NCBI GenBank assembly: GCA_907163375.1
Contig: CAJQUW010007128.1
Location: forward strand, 1-64,000
Length of the DNA: 64,000 nucleotides
Direction: 5' to 3'
From: Prostheceraeus crozeri
Lineage: Eukaryota; Platyhelminthes; Polycladida; Euryleptidae
Part shown: positions 22,751 through 33,983 of the stretch, piece by piece
How positions within the stretch are numbered: position 1 is the stretch's first letter
Layout: each line of letters begins with the position of its first letter
Notes under the pieces: model-generated
What the model was told of the DNA's origin: nothing
Seen by the model: the letters and a program-made list of their open reading frames with translations, nothing else
Database searches by the model: none
Position numbers and translations under genes: made by a program

Positions 22751-23065
22751 ATGGATGAAACAAGAGTGGAAGAAACCTCAACGGGGACGGCGACGACGAA
22801 AATGGAAGGAACCTCGAGAATATATCCTTCGTTATCACAATTAAAAATAACTGAATTGAATAAAGAAAAACACAAGGATAGAGTTAGGTATATAAAAGAT
22901 AAGGAATCTCAATTATTATTAAGATTAGAGCATTATGACAAATTAAGAAAGAGATGGTCTAAAGTTAAGACTTTAACACAAGCTCTTTCAATTCCTGTTA
23001 TTGCTACTGCTTTGCACTCTGATGAATCTCCCAATTGTAGGGAACAGCTCCTCCCGCATACATGA
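22751..23065 (+). pseudogene. TIR-spanning Polinton gene, left-end partial copy
   Basis: The N-terminus resembles the copy 2 protein at 60953-61573: KDRVRYIKDKE and the heptad LRLEHYDKLRKRW are shared. A segment of about 30 residues with the first hydrophobic region is missing. Homology stops after IATAL, exactly where the 693-bp terminal repeat of copy 2 ends. The rest of the frame reads into unique sequence. It is therefore a terminal-repeat echo of a gene whose full version should lie at the other, missing end of copy 1. Confidence 0.65.
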
Positions 23066-23238
23066 AACAATGCAGTTGCTTCTCGCATTCCTGAACAATT
23101 GCATTTCAGAACAAGCAGCTGTTACCCGCACTTAAAGATTAGAACGACGTGGAATATATTGCAGTATGTAGGAAGTAAGACTTCATTTTACAATTTCATT
23201 AGTCATAACTAGTGACTGTTTTCTTTCTTCATTACAAA

Positions 23239-23499
23239 ATGCCAGAACGTACTGCTGCGGAAGCTTTTTCGTTTTAGATGCCGATTTTGCTAAACTTAAT
23301 TAAAGAAGAGCACAAGGAAACTGCGAAGAAATATTTTGAAGAGTGGAAGGCGGAAATTCAATCGAGAAAGAAGAACAAAATTGTGGACTCTAAAAAACAA
23401 GTGGAGGATATTACAGTAAAAATAGAACAGTATCTCACCACTGCTACAATTCCTCAGTTCAAATTTACAAAAGAACATTTCATTACCATCGAGGAATAG
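23239..23499 (+). pseudogene. Small Polinton accessory gene with in-frame TAG
   Basis: An ATG at 23239 opens a frame that meets TAG at 23275-23277, directly followed by ATG and 73 further codons. The protein is charged and Lys-rich (KKYFEEWKAEIQSRKKNKI). It occupies the same slot as the 120-aa gene at 43754 in copy 2 but is not obviously similar to it. No family is recognised. Confidence 0.35.
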
Positions 23500-23921
23500 T
23501 GCTATTATGATTTTAAAACTGATTGCAAGTGATAAAGTACACCATGGGTCGTTGCTGAGAAGTGCTGCCTATCAAGGTTATGGGTTTAGAAGAATTCTGG
23601 AATTGAGTGACAATAAAAAAAGAGATTTGTTGCAAACTTGGAACTATTTAGCATTTCCTATAACGCAAGTTATTGTTATTTCTTGATGAACTTATCGGAT
23701 GTAATTCTACCACACGTATATTTCTAAATTCATCAATGCCCATAGTTTTGTCAGAAAACATTTAAAAGAAATCAAAATTTATATAGAAAAATTAAATGAA
23801 CCGACAACTATAGAAGAAATGAGGTTTGGTTCCCAAGATGAACATCAACTGTGATGTCTCACTTTTTAAGATATATACAATGTACATACATTATTTATGA
23901 ACACTTTTTTATAAGTAGCGG

Positions 23922-24247
23922 CGCATTCTAGAATATTTTGAAATGTAATTAAATTTTCTTTTGTTCTCGAGTCTTCTGCCAGTAGACTCAAATTGTATAG
24001 ATATAAATTTCAGTATGTAGGCATGATACATGGAACTTGGTGGTATCGCATTTTAGAATATTTTGAAATGTAATTAAATTTCCTTTTGTTCTCGAGTCTT
24101 CTGTCAGTAGACTCAAATTGTAGAGATCTATATTTCATTATGTAAGCATGATGCATGGGACTTAGTAGTATCGCATTTTAGAATATTTTGAAATGTAATT
24201 AAATTTCGTTTTGTTCTCGAGTCTACTGTAAGTAGACTCAAATTGCA
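23922..24247. repeat. 125-bp tandem repeat, 2.6 copies, with stem-loops
   Basis: Units start at 23922, 24047 and 24172, a period of exactly 125 bp. Each unit contains a hairpin of the form gagtctNctg...agtagactc. It lies between an accessory gene and the protease gene and is absent from copy 2. The flanking stretch 23500-23920 holds no recognisable gene. Confidence 0.85.
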
Positions 24248-24370
24248 AAATTGTGTGATAAGATTGATTGTTGTATTATTATATTTGATGCAAAATACAC
24301 TGCCGCTGTTTTTATTTTTCTGTACAAGAAGTAGACATCATAGCAGACATTAGAATTTATTTCATTTAAA

Positions 24371-24853
24371 ATGAATGGTGAAAACCCGACTGGTACACAA
24401 TGTCACATAAGTGGACTATCTCCCAGAGTCTTAGGTTTGACCGACTTCTTAAAATTATATGGGAAGCAAACAACTACGAATTGTGATCTTAAGAAAATTG
24501 CAAATCAATTGGGAATAAAGAATGTTTACCTATTGATGAGGGATGAATTAATATTGATAAAAGATGTACCTGAAGTGAATTTTGTAACAAATCTTCACTC
24601 GTCAGATCAAAAAGGAGTACATTGGTCTGCGGGTATGTCTAATAAAAATGGTGACAATTACTATTTCGACTCTTATGGATTGCTTCCAACAAATGAAGTC
24701 AAAGAATTACTTGGAAATGGAATTTATAATACATTTCAAATTCAAAAACCAGGAACAACTTATTGCGGTCAGTTATGTCTTTATGTTTTATTTAAATTAC
24801 AGGAAGGAGTACCATTTCTTGATATTATGTTAGAATTGAATAAGGGAATTTAA
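24371..24853 (+). CDS. Adenain-like cysteine protease of Polinton copy 1
   Basis: An intact frame of 160 codons. The catalytic histidine sits in GVHWSAG (about residue 81), the acidic residue in YYFDSYG (about residue 96) and the cysteine in TYCGQLCLYVLF (about residue 137). This layout is that of the adenovirus-like maturation proteases of Polintons, which cleave capsid precursors. Length is a little shorter than in adenoviruses (about 200) but usual for Polintons. The next genes are all on the opposite strand. The equivalent in copy 2 (44469-44928) is broken. Whether this copy is active cannot be told, but no lesion is visible. Confidence 0.8.
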   Translation: MNGENPTGTQCHISGLSPRVLGLTDFLKLYGKQTTTNCDLKKIANQLGIKNVYLLMRDELILIKDVPEVNFVTNLHSSDQKGVHWSAGMSNKNGDNYYFDSYGLLPTNEVKELLGNGIYNTFQIQKPGTTYCGQLCLYVLFKLQEGVPFLDIMLELNKGI

Positions 24854-24941
24854 TTCCCGAAAAACGTTAGTTCTAATGGCTAGCTAAAGGATACTTGTAA
24901 TTAAAGCTCAAGCGAAGCTAGCTAAAGCGCCACCTGAAGGT

Positions 24942-26171
24942 TAAAGCTCGGTTATTTGTAATTCGTTTTCATAAAATCTGCCAGTGATTTCTTCATCATC
25001 TAGATCTCTAGTTTGATAGGTAATCGGATAAGTTTGATTTATTTTACAAACTTCAAATATCTCTTTAGTCCAATAACCAACAAAACCTTTTAAAATTTAT
25101 TCTTATACTTAAATATCCTTACTCTATCTCCAATCTTAAACTTCAGCTTACGTTTCTTTAAATTCGGATTACTCTCACTCGAATAATTATTTTCGAATAT
25201 TTTCTTTCGTATTAAATCAGGATCGTCAGAAGCATTCTTTGGAGTTTCTTTAATACCTGAATGAATCTTATTGTTATAATCCTCAACAAATCCTGGTAAT
25301 ATTTATAACCATTTCTGATTTCCTTGGTTTGTAAATTTCTTGAATATTTTATTTTTGAAAGTTCTATTGAACCTCTCTATTACTACACCTTTGCCAGCAT
25401 TTTCTGTGGAATAAACAGTTTTAAATAATGGCTTAACATTTCTATTGTAAAACTCAGATCCTTTATCAACAGACAATTTTTTTGGCTTTCTATTACTTTC
25501 TTTAAAGATTTCTTCAAACGCATATTTAACTGACAGACCACTTTTGTTTTTTAAAGGCTTCACCCAAGCGTAGCGTGTATATAAATCTATAACAGTCAAT
25601 GCGTACTTAAACCCTCTTTCATTCGGCATATTGATTAGATCAGCACTCCAAATATCATCTTTATTAAATATTTTTACTTTCAATAGATATTTTGGTTTTC
25701 TATATTCTTTATGAATTTCGGAGGCATAAGTTTCACTTAAACCTTGACCAAAAAGCATTTTAGCTTGTAATGCTTTCTTAACAAACATTCTTTCAATTTT
25801 TTCTTAAAAGGTAGGATTTTCAATATTATCTAATTCTTGTATCATTTTCTTATCAGCTACATGTCTAGAAGCTATATATCATCATGTTCTCTTTATGCTA
25901 GATCGTGTCTAGAAGCTGCTGCATCTACTCTGTTTGTTGGTTCTTCACCTGGTTTTGGATTATTATTCTTATCTAGTCTTATATCTAATCGAGTTCCTGG
26001 GCCGGTATATGAATGACCAGGAAGATGTTTCTCTTTTGAATATTTACTCCAAATAAAACCAGGAATGTTTTCTAATGCTTTTTGTATATCGTTACCTTCG
26101 TAACGCTCACAATTTGAGGTTTTATGTACTTTTAAGAGATAATTCAATAAATCTAAATTAGAAATTTTCAA
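24942..26171 (-). pseudogene. PLA2-like plus integrase gene of Polinton copy 1
   Basis: The N-terminal frame (25893-26171) has a parvovirus-type phospholipase A2 signature: a YTGPGTRL calcium-loop-like motif and RHDLA where HDxxY is expected. It stops there, and several lesions follow. The next frame (25303-25788) is the retroviral-type integrase core: DDIWSADLINM, LSVDKGSEFYN and IERFNRTFKNK give the D, D and E positions. The C-terminal SH3-like part (GDRVRIF type) continues to a stop at 24942 with another frame break near 25300. The enzyme would insert the element with a 6-bp duplication. No clear ATG is visible at the 5' end. Confidence 0.75.
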
Positions 26172-26249
26172 TTTAATTAAATTTTTGGAATTTGTAGAAC
26201 TTGTAGAATTTGTAGAATAGATTTTTAAAGATAAGATAAAATAGATGTT

Positions 26250-26735
26250 TTACCTAATCATGTTAGGACTTAGATATATTCCAGAACCATCTTTAGTTTC
26301 TTTAATTTCTATTAAATCATCAACATTATGTAGAATGTTTTTGAGAACTCGTTTTCCTTCATCAACTAAATTTAATTTACTAATAAAATTATCTACTATT
26401 CCTTCTCCCCTAGCAACTTTCTCTAACTCTCTATTATGACGTTTTTGTTCTTCTAATGCTGCCTTCTCTGATTTATTTTTATTTACTGCTTGAACAATGC
26501 CAGCTGTCCCACCTGCAACACTTCCTGCTGCTGCTATGCCACCCATTATTATTAGTGGAATTAATGGGAGAATTCCACCATTATTTTCTTCTTGTAATTT
26601 AATATTCTCTATCATTGGTTTACTTATGTAATATTTCTTTTTGCTAATCGTAATAGTTTTAGGTGTATTTTTGTCAACAATGTTACGTAATTTTAGTTCA
26701 ACCGTTTTATTATTATTGCTTTTCGCTTGCGACAT
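26250..26735 (-). CDS. Hydrophobic virion-like protein X, copy 1
   Basis: An intact 161-codon frame. The N-terminus is basic and Asn/Lys-rich. A glycine-rich hydrophobic segment (GGILPLIPLIIMGGIAAAG, about residues 53-71) is followed by a charged helix (NKSEKAALEEQKRHNRELEK) and a C-terminal part that is 90 percent like copy 2 (47653-48108). Such Gly/Ala-rich membrane-active proteins accompany capsid genes in Polintons and adenoviruses, but no exact family is recognised. It lies between the PLA2-integrase and the major capsid gene on the same strand. Conservation of both copies supports a real gene. Confidence 0.6.
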   Translation of the reverse strand: MSQAKSNNNKTVELKLRNIVDKNTPKTITISKKKYYISKPMIENIKLQEENNGGILPLIPLIIMGGIAAAGSVAGGTAGIVQAVNKNKSEKAALEEQKRHNRELEKVARGEGIVDNFISKLNLVDEGKRVLKNILHNVDDLIEIKETKDGSGIYLSPNMIR

Positions 26736-26849
26736 TTTTAATGAAAAAATTTTAAGTTAGGAACAAATTTTAAGTTACCAAAAATTTTAATTAACCTATA
26801 GAACTTTGTTCAGAGGCTTTAGCCGATCGGACCAAAGGTCCTCAGGTTA

Positions 26850-28182
26850 CTAACTTGTCCTAGCCATCTTTCCATCAAGAATTTCAATTGAATATTTTAC
26901 ATCTTCTAGCAATAAACCATAAGCCACCAATGAAGTTGTGGAATCTTTCTTTTCAATATTAATTGTTGAATCAAACCCAGTCTTGATAATATCTTCAGAT
27001 TGTGCACTTAAATCGAAACAGAAAACAGGATATAAATGTCTCCGATCTCCAGGAGTTAATTGTGCTTCAACTCCAAATTCTATACAAAGATTTCTATAAG
27101 CATCATATCCTTCCATAAATTGATTATTGGTATCATCGAATCTTAATGGATCAATAGGATATCGGGTTTGATTTAATGAAACTTGTAAACTTCGAATTGT
27201 ATTAATATGAAAAAGATTGTCGTTCTTATCAAAAATTGGAGAATTATTTCTTTGAAATGTTAGTAATAAATATCTTGGAGTATTCGAAGTTCTAGTAAAA
27301 TGCCAGTTAAATCTTTGTTCGGAAAAAGTTACAGAACTAGCAGTTCGCTTTAGAAAATTTACTGGAATTGGTTTGTTAGTGTTTAATCTCTTTGCAATAG
27401 CTGTTTCAACCTCTAAACTAGGAGTAATATGCTTTATCCACCATTCAAGTCTATCAATTTCTAAATATGCTTTTTTTCAGTCTTACCATAAAAGATTAAT
27501 TCATTATTTGCTGTACGATGAATTATTAATTTAAATTTTAATTGATATGATATTTTATCATAATCTAAATATCCGAATAATGGAGACAATGACCAATTTA
27601 CTGTCTGTTTACTATTCTTGTTAAATTCACGTCTTTCTTTATATGCACAATTGTTTGTTTTATTTAAATGATTTGCAATATTTTCTGCATCTTTCGCAAT
27701 TCCTGCTGGATCTGTTCCAGTGTGAGTTAAATCATCAACAATTATACCATCATTAGTATCAGGAAACCAACCTTCGATTTCATGCTCCTTATTATTATTA
27801 CCAATTGCTACAAATCTAAGCATTGTATCAATTACACCTGGAGAATCACTTATTGTTTCTATATTTTGAATTGCAACATCTAAACGCATTTGTGTAAATA
27901 ATTTTGGACAGAAATTATTCTCTAATGCAATATTATCGGTTTCTGGTAATGGTGTTGTAAAATTGGCATCACTATATATAGAATATTCACAGTGTAAAAA
28001 GGAATCAGGTAAATATAAATAACTTTGTTGATTATCAACTTCAAAGATTGAATCTCTTCCAGTAGTTACTCTACTAGAAGATCGGGGATTCATAGCAACT
28101 CTTATATAGTCATTCTTTTTTGATTGCAACTGACGAACGGAGGATCGTCTAATCTAAATTTATTTTCGATAAGAGAAGACAT
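26850..28182 (-). pseudogene. Major capsid protein (double jelly roll), copy 1
   Basis: The gene starts at the ATG at 28180-28182 and stops at 26850, about 440 codons. Copy 2 has the same length, shorter than many Polinton hexon-like proteins but in the adintovirus range. The C-terminal hallmark FDLSAQSEDI and AYGLLLEDVKYSIEI matches the conserved end of Polinton capsid proteins. A frameshift near 28115 comes from a 6-A run where copy 2 has 7 A, and a second break lies between 27117 and 27460. The protein would form the icosahedral shell. Neighbours on the same strand are other virion-type genes. Confidence 0.75.
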
Positions 28183-28282
28183 TTTTATAAAAAATAATTT
28201 GACTTTTTGTTTTTTCTCACACACAGAAAAAAATTTCTCACACACAGAAGACATTTTTTTAGGTTTCCTTTTCGAATATATT

Positions 28283-28751
28283 TTAGAATTTTGCTAAACC
28301 ATTACCTCTTATTTCTTCAATTGATTTCTTCTCGTGTTTGCTATCAGCAGCTATGTTAGCAATTTTGTCTTTTGTTTCCTCTGAAAGTTTTTTTAATCTT
28401 TTTAGTTCTTCAGAATCATTCTTTAGTTTGCGGATAGTTTCTAGTTGTTTTAATTCGTTTTGAGACTCAACAGAATTTGATATTGCACTAGCTGTACTAC
28501 CTATAGCAGCTGCTCCTTTTGCAGCAGATGTAATCAAATCTTTATTATTTTAATTTTTAGTTAACGATACTTTCGATACCAGAAAATATTCCAGCTCCGC
28601 GGTTTACACCAGCTCCGCTGTTTACACTATCTCCTTCTTTTTGAATAGTTTCTACATTGTTATAATGGTAAACAGATTTCATAGATGGTTCATGTGCTAT
28701 TTTGTGATTTGAAGCAAAATGTTTAAGATTGTGTTTATCAATTATAGGCAT
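28283..28751 (-). pseudogene. Small hydrophobic virion-like protein, copy 1
   Basis: Two frames, 28557-28751 and 28283-28537, correspond to one gene in copy 2 (49633-50073). The first begins MPIIDKHNLKHFASNHK and ends with IFSGIESIVN. The second has an Ala-rich hydrophobic stretch (AAKGAAAIGSTASAISN) and a charged tail ending GNGLAKF. A stop and frame change near 28550 separate them. The amphipathic Gly/Ala-rich segment suggests a membrane-active or core protein, similar in style to adenovirus pVI or pX, but homology is not claimed. Confidence 0.5.
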
Positions 28752-28826
28752 TTTTTAGCAATAAATTTGTCTTTTGGGAAAAATATTTACGTTTTGGATC
28801 GGCTAAAGCCTTTGAACAAGGTTCTA

Positions 28827-29624
28827 TCAAGATTTACGTGTGTGAATGGACAACAACCGCGTGATAACTGTATTAATTTTCTGTTGCACTTTATCTATTG
28901 CGTCAAGCAGCGTGTGATGTATCTTAATTTCTTTTCTATTAACTTGCATTTTCTGCTGATTCATCTTCAACGCCGTTTTAAGAGCATTCAATTGAACTTT
29001 AAGAACATCCAACTGATTTTTAACAGCATCTAACTGTTCTTTATTTCCTTTATAATTTTTCTCTAATTCATTTTCTAAATTGATTTTAAGAGTTTTCATT
29101 TTATCAACTTTTTGAATAAGTGAGTTTACTTCATTTATTATTCTATTCATCTTTTTCAATTGTTGAGTAATTTTAGAACTTAATTCATCAACACTTTTTT
29201 GGAATGTAATTTGTAACTGCTTTAAATTTTTTTAAATTCTTTCAGGAAGTTTTTCTATTTCATCTTCTAATTGTTCTTTCAATAATTTTATTTGATGTTT
29301 ATTTTTTATGACTGCAGACTTTAACTTTATAGAAAGTAATATTAAAATTTTTGATTGTTCTGAATTTTTTTTAAAAAGTTTTGCTATATCTGCTTCTAGC
29401 TCTCTATCCTTTTTATCAAGTTTTAATAATTTTTCGTTCAATGATTTGTCATTAAGTTTAAGCAACGTTAATTTATTCATCAGTGGAACCAAAACATCGT
29501 TTATATATATTTCTTTTAAGTCATTGATTTGTGTATCAACATATTGTTTATTTGTTAACTCTGTATTTTGTTGCGGAAGAATAGAAAGATGCAATGGACC
29601 AGATAAAACGTCTCCAGTTTTCAT
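28827..29624 (-). pseudogene. Coiled-coil fibre-like protein, copy 1
   Basis: Two frames (29232-29624 and 28827-29159) correspond to the intact 252-codon protein of copy 2. The N-terminus MKTGDVLSGPLHLS with NKQYVDTQI resembles the repeated head motif of phage and iridovirus tail-fibre proteins (a known L.GPL.L..(N/D)..YVD pattern). The rest is long heptad-rich coiled coil. A stop and frame change near 29160-29232 separate the parts. A trimeric fibre or scaffold role is inference. Confidence 0.6.
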
Positions 29625-29789
29625 GATATAATTTCTATTCTATTTCTGATTCACGATTATTCGGGATATATGCACCTCCACCAACGTTTGGTGACATCAT
29701 TTTTAAACAATAGAAGATGTCATGAAAATAAAAATAAAAATTGTTTTCTCACGAAAAAAAATATAAATTTTTCTCACATAAAAATATAA

Positions 29790-30250
29790 ATGGAAATGAC
29801 TCAAATTTGTCAATTTTGTAATATGCGTTTTACAAATCAAGCGTTCTTATATTCACATATGAATAATACACCATGTGGTCAACTTATAAAACAATCTCAA
29901 CAAAATATGCAACCTATGAAACAATTATTACCTATGACATATAGGCAATACATTCGTCAATCACAACAATAAAAAAATTTGTTTCTACCTCAACAAGGTC
30001 AAAAAATTCAACCTGTTCAAGAAATTCAACCTGCTCAAGAAATTCAATCTATGTCAAATATTCAACAATTACAACATTTGGTATAGCAATACCTAACAGA
30101 TTAAAAAATAATGATACATTAAAATGTTTAAAATCTGGAATTGATGATGAAAGAAATGCCTTGAAAAAAAGCAACACCAATAATATCTGATGCCAAATCT
30201 ACATTAGCTGAAGCAAAACAAACAATTGAAGATGAAAACCAATAATAAAC
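29790..30250 (+). pseudogene. C2H2 zinc-finger protein, copy 1
   Basis: The first 60 codons have a finger CQFCNMRFTNQAFLYSHM followed by Gln-rich sequence. The frame stops at 29970-29972, and degenerate repeats of the form ttcaacctgttcaagaa continue to about 30090. A later piece resembles a Lys/Asp-rich tail. The position between coiled-coil gene and next module equals the zinc-finger/minisatellite gene of copy 2 (51028). It may bind element DNA or regulate; unknown. Confidence 0.5.
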
Positions 30251-30908
30251 GGTGTGAGTGCTATAATTAATTAATTACATTTTTAGATATAAATTTTAGA
30301 TATAAATTTTTTAGAGACAAAATATTCTATAAATAAATTTTTAGATGCAATAAAATTTTCATATGTAATGAAATTTTTGATGTAATAAGTTTTTAGATGT
30401 AATAAAAAAATTATTATTCCCACGTGTCATCATCATCACTTAAATTACTCTCACAGACGATTGTTTGAAATATTTCAGCTTGAACATCTTCTCCGTTATA
30501 AGGTAACATAATTTCATTTTCATCAGGTGCTTGACGTTTAAGAATATTTATTTGACCAGAAAATTTTTTTTCTTCATTATTATTATTTTTATCAGGAATA
30601 CTAATTCCAGTTTCTAAAGATCTTTTCCATGGTTTATTAACAATTGTTGTCAATGTTTCGCCATGGTATAATTGTATGAAATCTTCTACTTTTACTTTAG
30701 TTTTTGTATAACCCTTAAATGTTTTCTTTTCACTAAGTCTTCCTTGTTCATCTACAGTAATACAGTATTTTACTTTAGGTGCAATAAACATTGCAAAAAT
30801 AATTACACCATTTCCATAATCATTTTTTCCTTGACACAATTCTCCCCCAACATATCCAGCAGCATCTAATTTATTGAAGAGTTCATTAGAAATGTATATT
30901 GAATCAGT

Positions 30909-31958
30909 GTTTTTTACAATAATGGAAAACCACTATTAAATGCGCCATCTTCTGTTTCAATATCATAAACATATTGTTTTTTATTATTCAAATATCTTAC
31001 AGTGGTGACATCTTTGGTAATATTATTTTTAACTTGACATGCACTAGAGCATAATGGTTTATCTTTTCTTTCGCTTACTATCAAATTAATACCTAGAGAT
31101 GATGCCAAATTGTATAAACCACTAAAGGTTTCTTTATTTTTCTGTGTAAAACGAATAGTTGCATATTTCCTTGTAAAAAAAGATTTCTTGTCCCCATCTG
31201 CTGCATAAAATCCAACAAGAACTATCATATCTAATATTATATTCAGCATTTAGAACATACCAGGGAACACGTTTTTCTTTAAACTGATTATAATAATTTT
31301 TACTAAAGTATATAGCATATTGTCTTGGATTTTGAAAATTAAGTTTGTATACTCTAGATGATCTCATTGTATCATATATTTTACAATAATTGTTATAAAC
31401 TTCATTAATATATGTTTTTAATTTAAGTAAGAGGTCAAGGTTTTGGTTATTTAAAGTACAACAATATCTGACTCCTGGTTCATAATTACAAATTCCAGCA
31501 GAACCATCTCCCAAAAAGAACCCTTCTATAAATGCTTGCTTACATCTTAAATTAGGTGGATCATTAAAATAAATATCACTTACAATTTGTTTCAATATGA
31601 TTGTATTGTCGTGTAAAAATAATTTATTATGTAGTAAATTTGTTCTCTTATTTAATTCTTGTGGCTTTATTTCATTACCTGTTTAATCTAACAATGAATG
31701 ATCTTTAGTAACATCTACTATTCCCATTTTTGTTCTTACTCGATAAATACTTTTATTTGTAAGATGTCTAATAATTTTTTTTACTTTACTCCATCCATTA
31801 TGAGTATAAATGTCTGAATTATCAACTAATGAAATTTCTTTCATATCACCATTGGTTTCAAAGGGACTAATTTTATATTTGTTTACAATACTATCTATTC
31901 TAGAAATAAATATTGAATTATTATTTCTCAATATTACAGGCGTGTCAGCTGTTACTGA
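30909..31958 (-). other. Decayed intein with LAGLIDADG endonuclease in DNA polymerase B motif C
   Basis: The 1050-bp insert starts with a Ser codon at 31956-31958 and ends with an Asn codon at 30909-30911, next to Thr. Splicing blocks are visible: block A SVTADTPVILR, block B VDVTKDHSLL (about 31690-31715), block F VYDIETEDGAFNSG (about 30930-30970) and block G VKN before TDS. Two endonuclease motifs lie between: FIEGFFLGDG (31503-31532) and VLVGFYAADG (about 31193-31222). Lesions are a TAA at 31683-31685, a frameshift near 31230-31250 and one near 30915-30925. Copy 2 has an uninterrupted site between 57759 and 57760. It would have spliced itself out of the polymerase and homed into empty alleles. 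Confidence 0.9.
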
Positions 31959-32965
31959 ATCTGCAAAATGAATGTATTTTTCGTTGAAACCATTAATTTC
32001 TAAAATAAAGTTATTCATGATTCTTCTAGAGTGAGAAAGAATAAAAGAACCTAAATGTGATGGCATGAATGACGTCTTCCCATCTTTTACAATATTAGTT
32101 TTGAGAAATTCATCATCTTCCATTTCTACTTTCGCTAAGAATTGTTCATCATTTAATTTTTCATAATCTTTTACTTCTTGAGTGAAATTTTTTCTCATTG
32201 TATTCTCATTCCATAAATGATATTTAGTGGTTATATCTTTTTGTACAGTTTTGCCATATAGCGAATTCATCAATAATTTAATTAACTCATCGCCTACAGT
32301 ATTTCCTTCTGTTTTATATTTTTTTCTCAAATTAAAAAGTTTTTCAATATAATTTCGAAATGGTGAAACTTGATAATTTTTTTCATAAGTTATACCATCA
32401 TTAATATGTAAGATTTTTCCACCACATCTAACAATTTCTTGTATGTCTACAGAAGTTAAGACATCATAACATATACCATTTCTAAACCTGATTACTTTCA
32501 CATGAGAATTATTATTTTGATTTTTAACTTTATCTTTTATAGGAACTGGTTGAAAAAACATATCATTCGGATATTGAAACACAACTGTAAATATTCCAGT
32601 TTTAGGTCTAAATGCATGCATGCGCTATGTATGCGCTGGTCGTGTTTGGACGGTCTCTCGTTCAGTATTTGATGTTTTGGTCGTTCTGCGGTTATCTGGC
32701 ATCAATTTTCCTCAAATTTTCTAGTGAGCCTGCGTCTATCGATACTCCACATCGTCGTTGCGTCGTCATTACCTGAATTCCAACGGATTGCCTACGATTT
32801 CCTTCCTACGTGTTAGATTGCTTCCTTCAATGAGTATTGTTCATTGGTCTCTGCCTCTGTCACAAACGCAGTGTCACGTCGCGTTCTGAAGCTCAGTAGT
32901 GATAATCTGCATAGCTTCAGGACTATACTGACCATATTACCAACTTTCGCAAGAGGACTGACACT

Positions 32966-33031
32966 TGTCAGCTTGGTGTTGTGGTATTGTTCGGAACTAA
33001 CGCCTAGACATCTGTGGTTCGATTTCTAGCA
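32966..33031 (+). promoter_or_regulatory. tRNA-like pol III boxes in the LINE 2 5' region
   Basis: A B-box match ggttcgatttc at 33016-33026 is preceded about 45 bp upstream by an A-box-like stretch (tcagcttggtgttgtgg). It ends about 65 bp before ORF1. LINE 1 has the same layout. Confidence 0.4.
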
Positions 33032-33096
33032 ACGTAAATTTTCTTCGAAATACGTGTGTCTCATAGTTTTGCCGCTTTGCTTTGAAACTTCGTGCT

Positions 33097-33879
33097 ATGT
33101 CTACTAAGTTAAATGGTAAGGCAATTGATACGTCTCGACACTCGAAAACACCACCTAAACGCACTGCCAGAGCTAACTCACAAACTGAGCTTACTCTCGA
33201 GGCTGTAAAATCCATTGTCCAATCATCGACATCCGAAATCATTTTTCAATTAAGAACTGAAATATCTTCACTAAAAGATATTGTGCATGCTCTTTCGAAG
33301 AGAGTTGATAAACTCGAAGCAGAACGAAACAGTAATGATTCTCATATTCAAGAAATGTTGAAAGCAGCCGTTGGTGATGGGCAAAATCCCAATTTAGCGT
33401 TTGATGGTGAGGCTTTGATGGTTGAACTGGAGCAGAGACAGATGAGACAATGCAACCTAATACTCACTGGGTTACCTGAACCTACTAATATTCAGAATTT
33501 TGAATCTGTTCCAGAGTCTGCCACATGTACTCAGATTTTTGGCTCAATTGACTGTTCCAGTATCCCGATTTTGCAAGTTTCACGCCTTGGAAAACCGAAA
33601 TCTTCATCGCAAAGACCTCGGCCTCTGCGTTTAACGCTTCGAAGTGTTCACGACAAAATAAGGATTCTGAAAAACGCCAAAAAGTTGAGACAGTGTCCTA
33701 TGTTTAATAAGGTTTACCTTAAACCTGATCATACAATTCATCAGCGTAATTTGCAATTTCAGCTCCGCAACGAATTGAAGGAAAAGCGCAATGCCGGGTT
33801 AGACTGCATAATTCATCGAGGTAGAGTTGTTGAACGGAACCAGCTTCCACCTTCTTCGGGTTTTCAGCCAACATTTTAA
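33097..33879 (+). CDS. LINE 2 ORF1 protein
   Basis: An intact 260-codon frame from the ATG at 33097. A basic N-terminus (PPKRTARANSQ) is followed by a coiled-coil region (EISSLKDIVHALSKRVDKL), then an RRM-like core (QCNLILTGLPEP) and the C-terminal segment FNKVYLKPDHTIHQRN. The domain order equals LINE 1 ORF1 but the sequences differ, so the two LINEs are separate families. The protein would coat the LINE RNA. Confidence 0.75.
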   Translation: MSTKLNGKAIDTSRHSKTPPKRTARANSQTELTLEAVKSIVQSSTSEIIFQLRTEISSLKDIVHALSKRVDKLEAERNSNDSHIQEMLKAAVGDGQNPNLAFDGEALMVELEQRQMRQCNLILTGLPEPTNIQNFESVPESATCTQIFGSIDCSSIPILQVSRLGKPKSSSQRPRPLRLTLRSVHDKIRILKNAKKLRQCPMFNKVYLKPDHTIHQRNLQFQLRNELKEKRNAGLDCIIHRGRVVERNQLPPSSGFQPTF

Positions 33880-33983
33880 ACACTTCAGTTTCTGCGACTG
33901 AAAGTGAAACAACATTCTGCCCACGTTCTGAATTACATTGTGACAGGCCTACTTCATCGAATCAAGCTCTTAGTAATTTAAGA

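Noticed and set aside
23922..24247. CRISPR-like array
   Set aside because: The period is 125 bp with the whole unit repeated; there are no unique spacers.
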